In this document: one piece after another, positions 63,280 to 64,000 of the stretch | Layout of the letters: the number at the start of each line of letters is the position of its first letter | Numbering within the stretch: the first letter of the stretch is position 1 | Assembly (NCBI GenBank): GCA_025526935.1 | Contig: JAHLKD010000004.1 | Location: forward strand, 496,001-560,000 | DNA: 64,000 bases | Origin: Cladochytrium replicatum | Lineage: Eukaryota; Chytridiomycota; Chytridiomycetes; Cladochytriales; Cladochytriaceae | Reading direction: 5' to 3' | Notes under the pieces: generated by a model | What the model saw: only the letters and a program-made list of their open reading frames with translations | Databases searched by the model: none | What the model was told of the DNA's origin: nothing | Translations under genes and position numbers: made by a program

Positions 63280-64000
63280 ATGACTGTCTCAAGCTTCTTC
63301 GGCTGTCTCCTGACGGCGTACGGCGCACCGCTGGCTGTTTTCTTTCTGTCGATCGCAAAGGACGCTCAGCATGTCATCCTGGCAATCACCAGGTAGCACA
63401 GAATGCGTGTGCCCAATTTATAGTTGTTGAAATCTCACTGTTCTTGATGACAGCGCATTCTTCTGGCTAGTATCGATTCTTTTATCTTCTGCAATATGGT
63501 ACGCATGGTGGTCGCTAACAGGTGCTACACTGCCAATGGCTGCCATCGGCGTTGGTGTCGCATTACAAGAGCTTGCCAGATACGGATTCTTCGTTCTATA
63601 TGCGTAAGAGAAAGATGGCCACTTCAAAATGGTATTGACAGTTTTCTTTTTGAATGCATACAGAAAATCCGAGAAAGGTCTCAGTGTCATTTCGCGAATA
63701 CCGAATTCACCAATGAACCGCCCAGAGCATGCATTTGGTATGTTTAGAGTTCTGCTGAAGACAGGCTGTTCATCGACTGCCCGGCTTTTAGTTGCTGGGT
63801 TTGGTTTCGGGATTATCAGTGGTTTAACCATGTACATAACGCAATTGGCGGAATCCTGGGGACCCGGCGTGATCCTGTGCAATTCTTGCCCAAGTGTGGA
63901 CTTATTCTTTGTCAGTGGTATGAATAGAGTAAATGGTTTTTGTGTGCCTACAATTGATCAAATACTTGCAACAGCAATGCAGACTTGTGTATTCATTTTC
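63280..64000 (+). CDS. APH1: Gamma-secretase subunit APH-1, 5' part
   Basis: A scaffold subunit of the intramembrane protease gamma-secretase. ATG at 63280 gives TVSSFFGCLLTAYGAPLAVF, then FFLSIAKDAQHVIL. The first intron (63393-63451) joins in frame to SAFFWLVSILLSSAIWYAWW, and the next exon supplies ALQELARYGFFVLYA. After a further intron near 63739-63788 comes TM4 with GFGFGIISG, the GxxxGxxxG motif that packs with nicastrin and presenilin, then LAESWGPGVIL. The wording follows animal APH-1 closely over the whole visible length. The gene runs off the window end in or near TM5. Confidence 0.92.

Overview
The window reads as chromosomal DNA of a zoosporic (chytrid-like) fungus. Genes are dense, on both strands, and cut by many short GT-AG introns of roughly 50-60 bp. 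Fungal-type genes (an SLM1-like BAR/PH protein, the nuclear HtrA protease NMA111, a Dal5-type permease, a SCT1/GPT2-type acyltransferase) sit beside genes typical of flagellated or early-diverging opisthokonts: a relic of an axonemal dynein heavy chain, the gamma-secretase subunit APH-1, a FANCJ/BRIP1-type helicase and a kinesin-7. No bacterial operons, rRNA, tRNA, CRISPR array or recognisable transposon was found.

Layout. 1-7.0 kb: the 3' part of a multi-pass membrane protein, then a large five-exon SLM1-like gene (minus). 7.7-13.4 kb: a Ser/Pro-rich orphan (minus), a DUF427 protein and an MFS anion permease (plus). 14.7-17.3 kb: glycerol-3-phosphate acyltransferase (minus). 17.5-25 kb: a decayed stretch with a frame-disrupted orphan gene and a broken COG6, between which lies a perfect five-exon splicing-factor gene, PHF5A/RDS3 (minus). 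25-38.2 kb: a small coiled-coil protein divergent from a very intron-rich kinesin-7, then USP14/UBP6 (minus). 38.3-42.1 kb: a second frame-disrupted orphan locus and a tandem repeat that overlaps the 3' end of NMA111. 42.1-48.3 kb: NMA111 and LETM1/MDM38 (both minus). 48.7-50.5 kb: a dynein heavy chain 3' relic. 50.5-64 kb: compact intact genes YOS1, an F-box/WD40 protein, FANCJ, a vacuolar amino-acid transporter, VPS27, SRP receptor beta and APH-1 (runs off the end).

Functional threads. Several genes serve membrane traffic and signalling (YOS1, COG6 relic, VPS27, SRPRB, SLM1-like, APH-1), ubiquitin turnover (USP14, F-box/WD40, VPS27) and chromosome maintenance (kinesin-7, FANCJ). They are not arranged as a pathway cluster. 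I found no convincing novel multi-gene system. The most notable points are the contrast between perfectly intact and clearly decayed genes as close neighbours, very short head-to-head promoters (20 and 36 bp between proposed start codons), two GC-AG introns, and the metazoan-like gene content.
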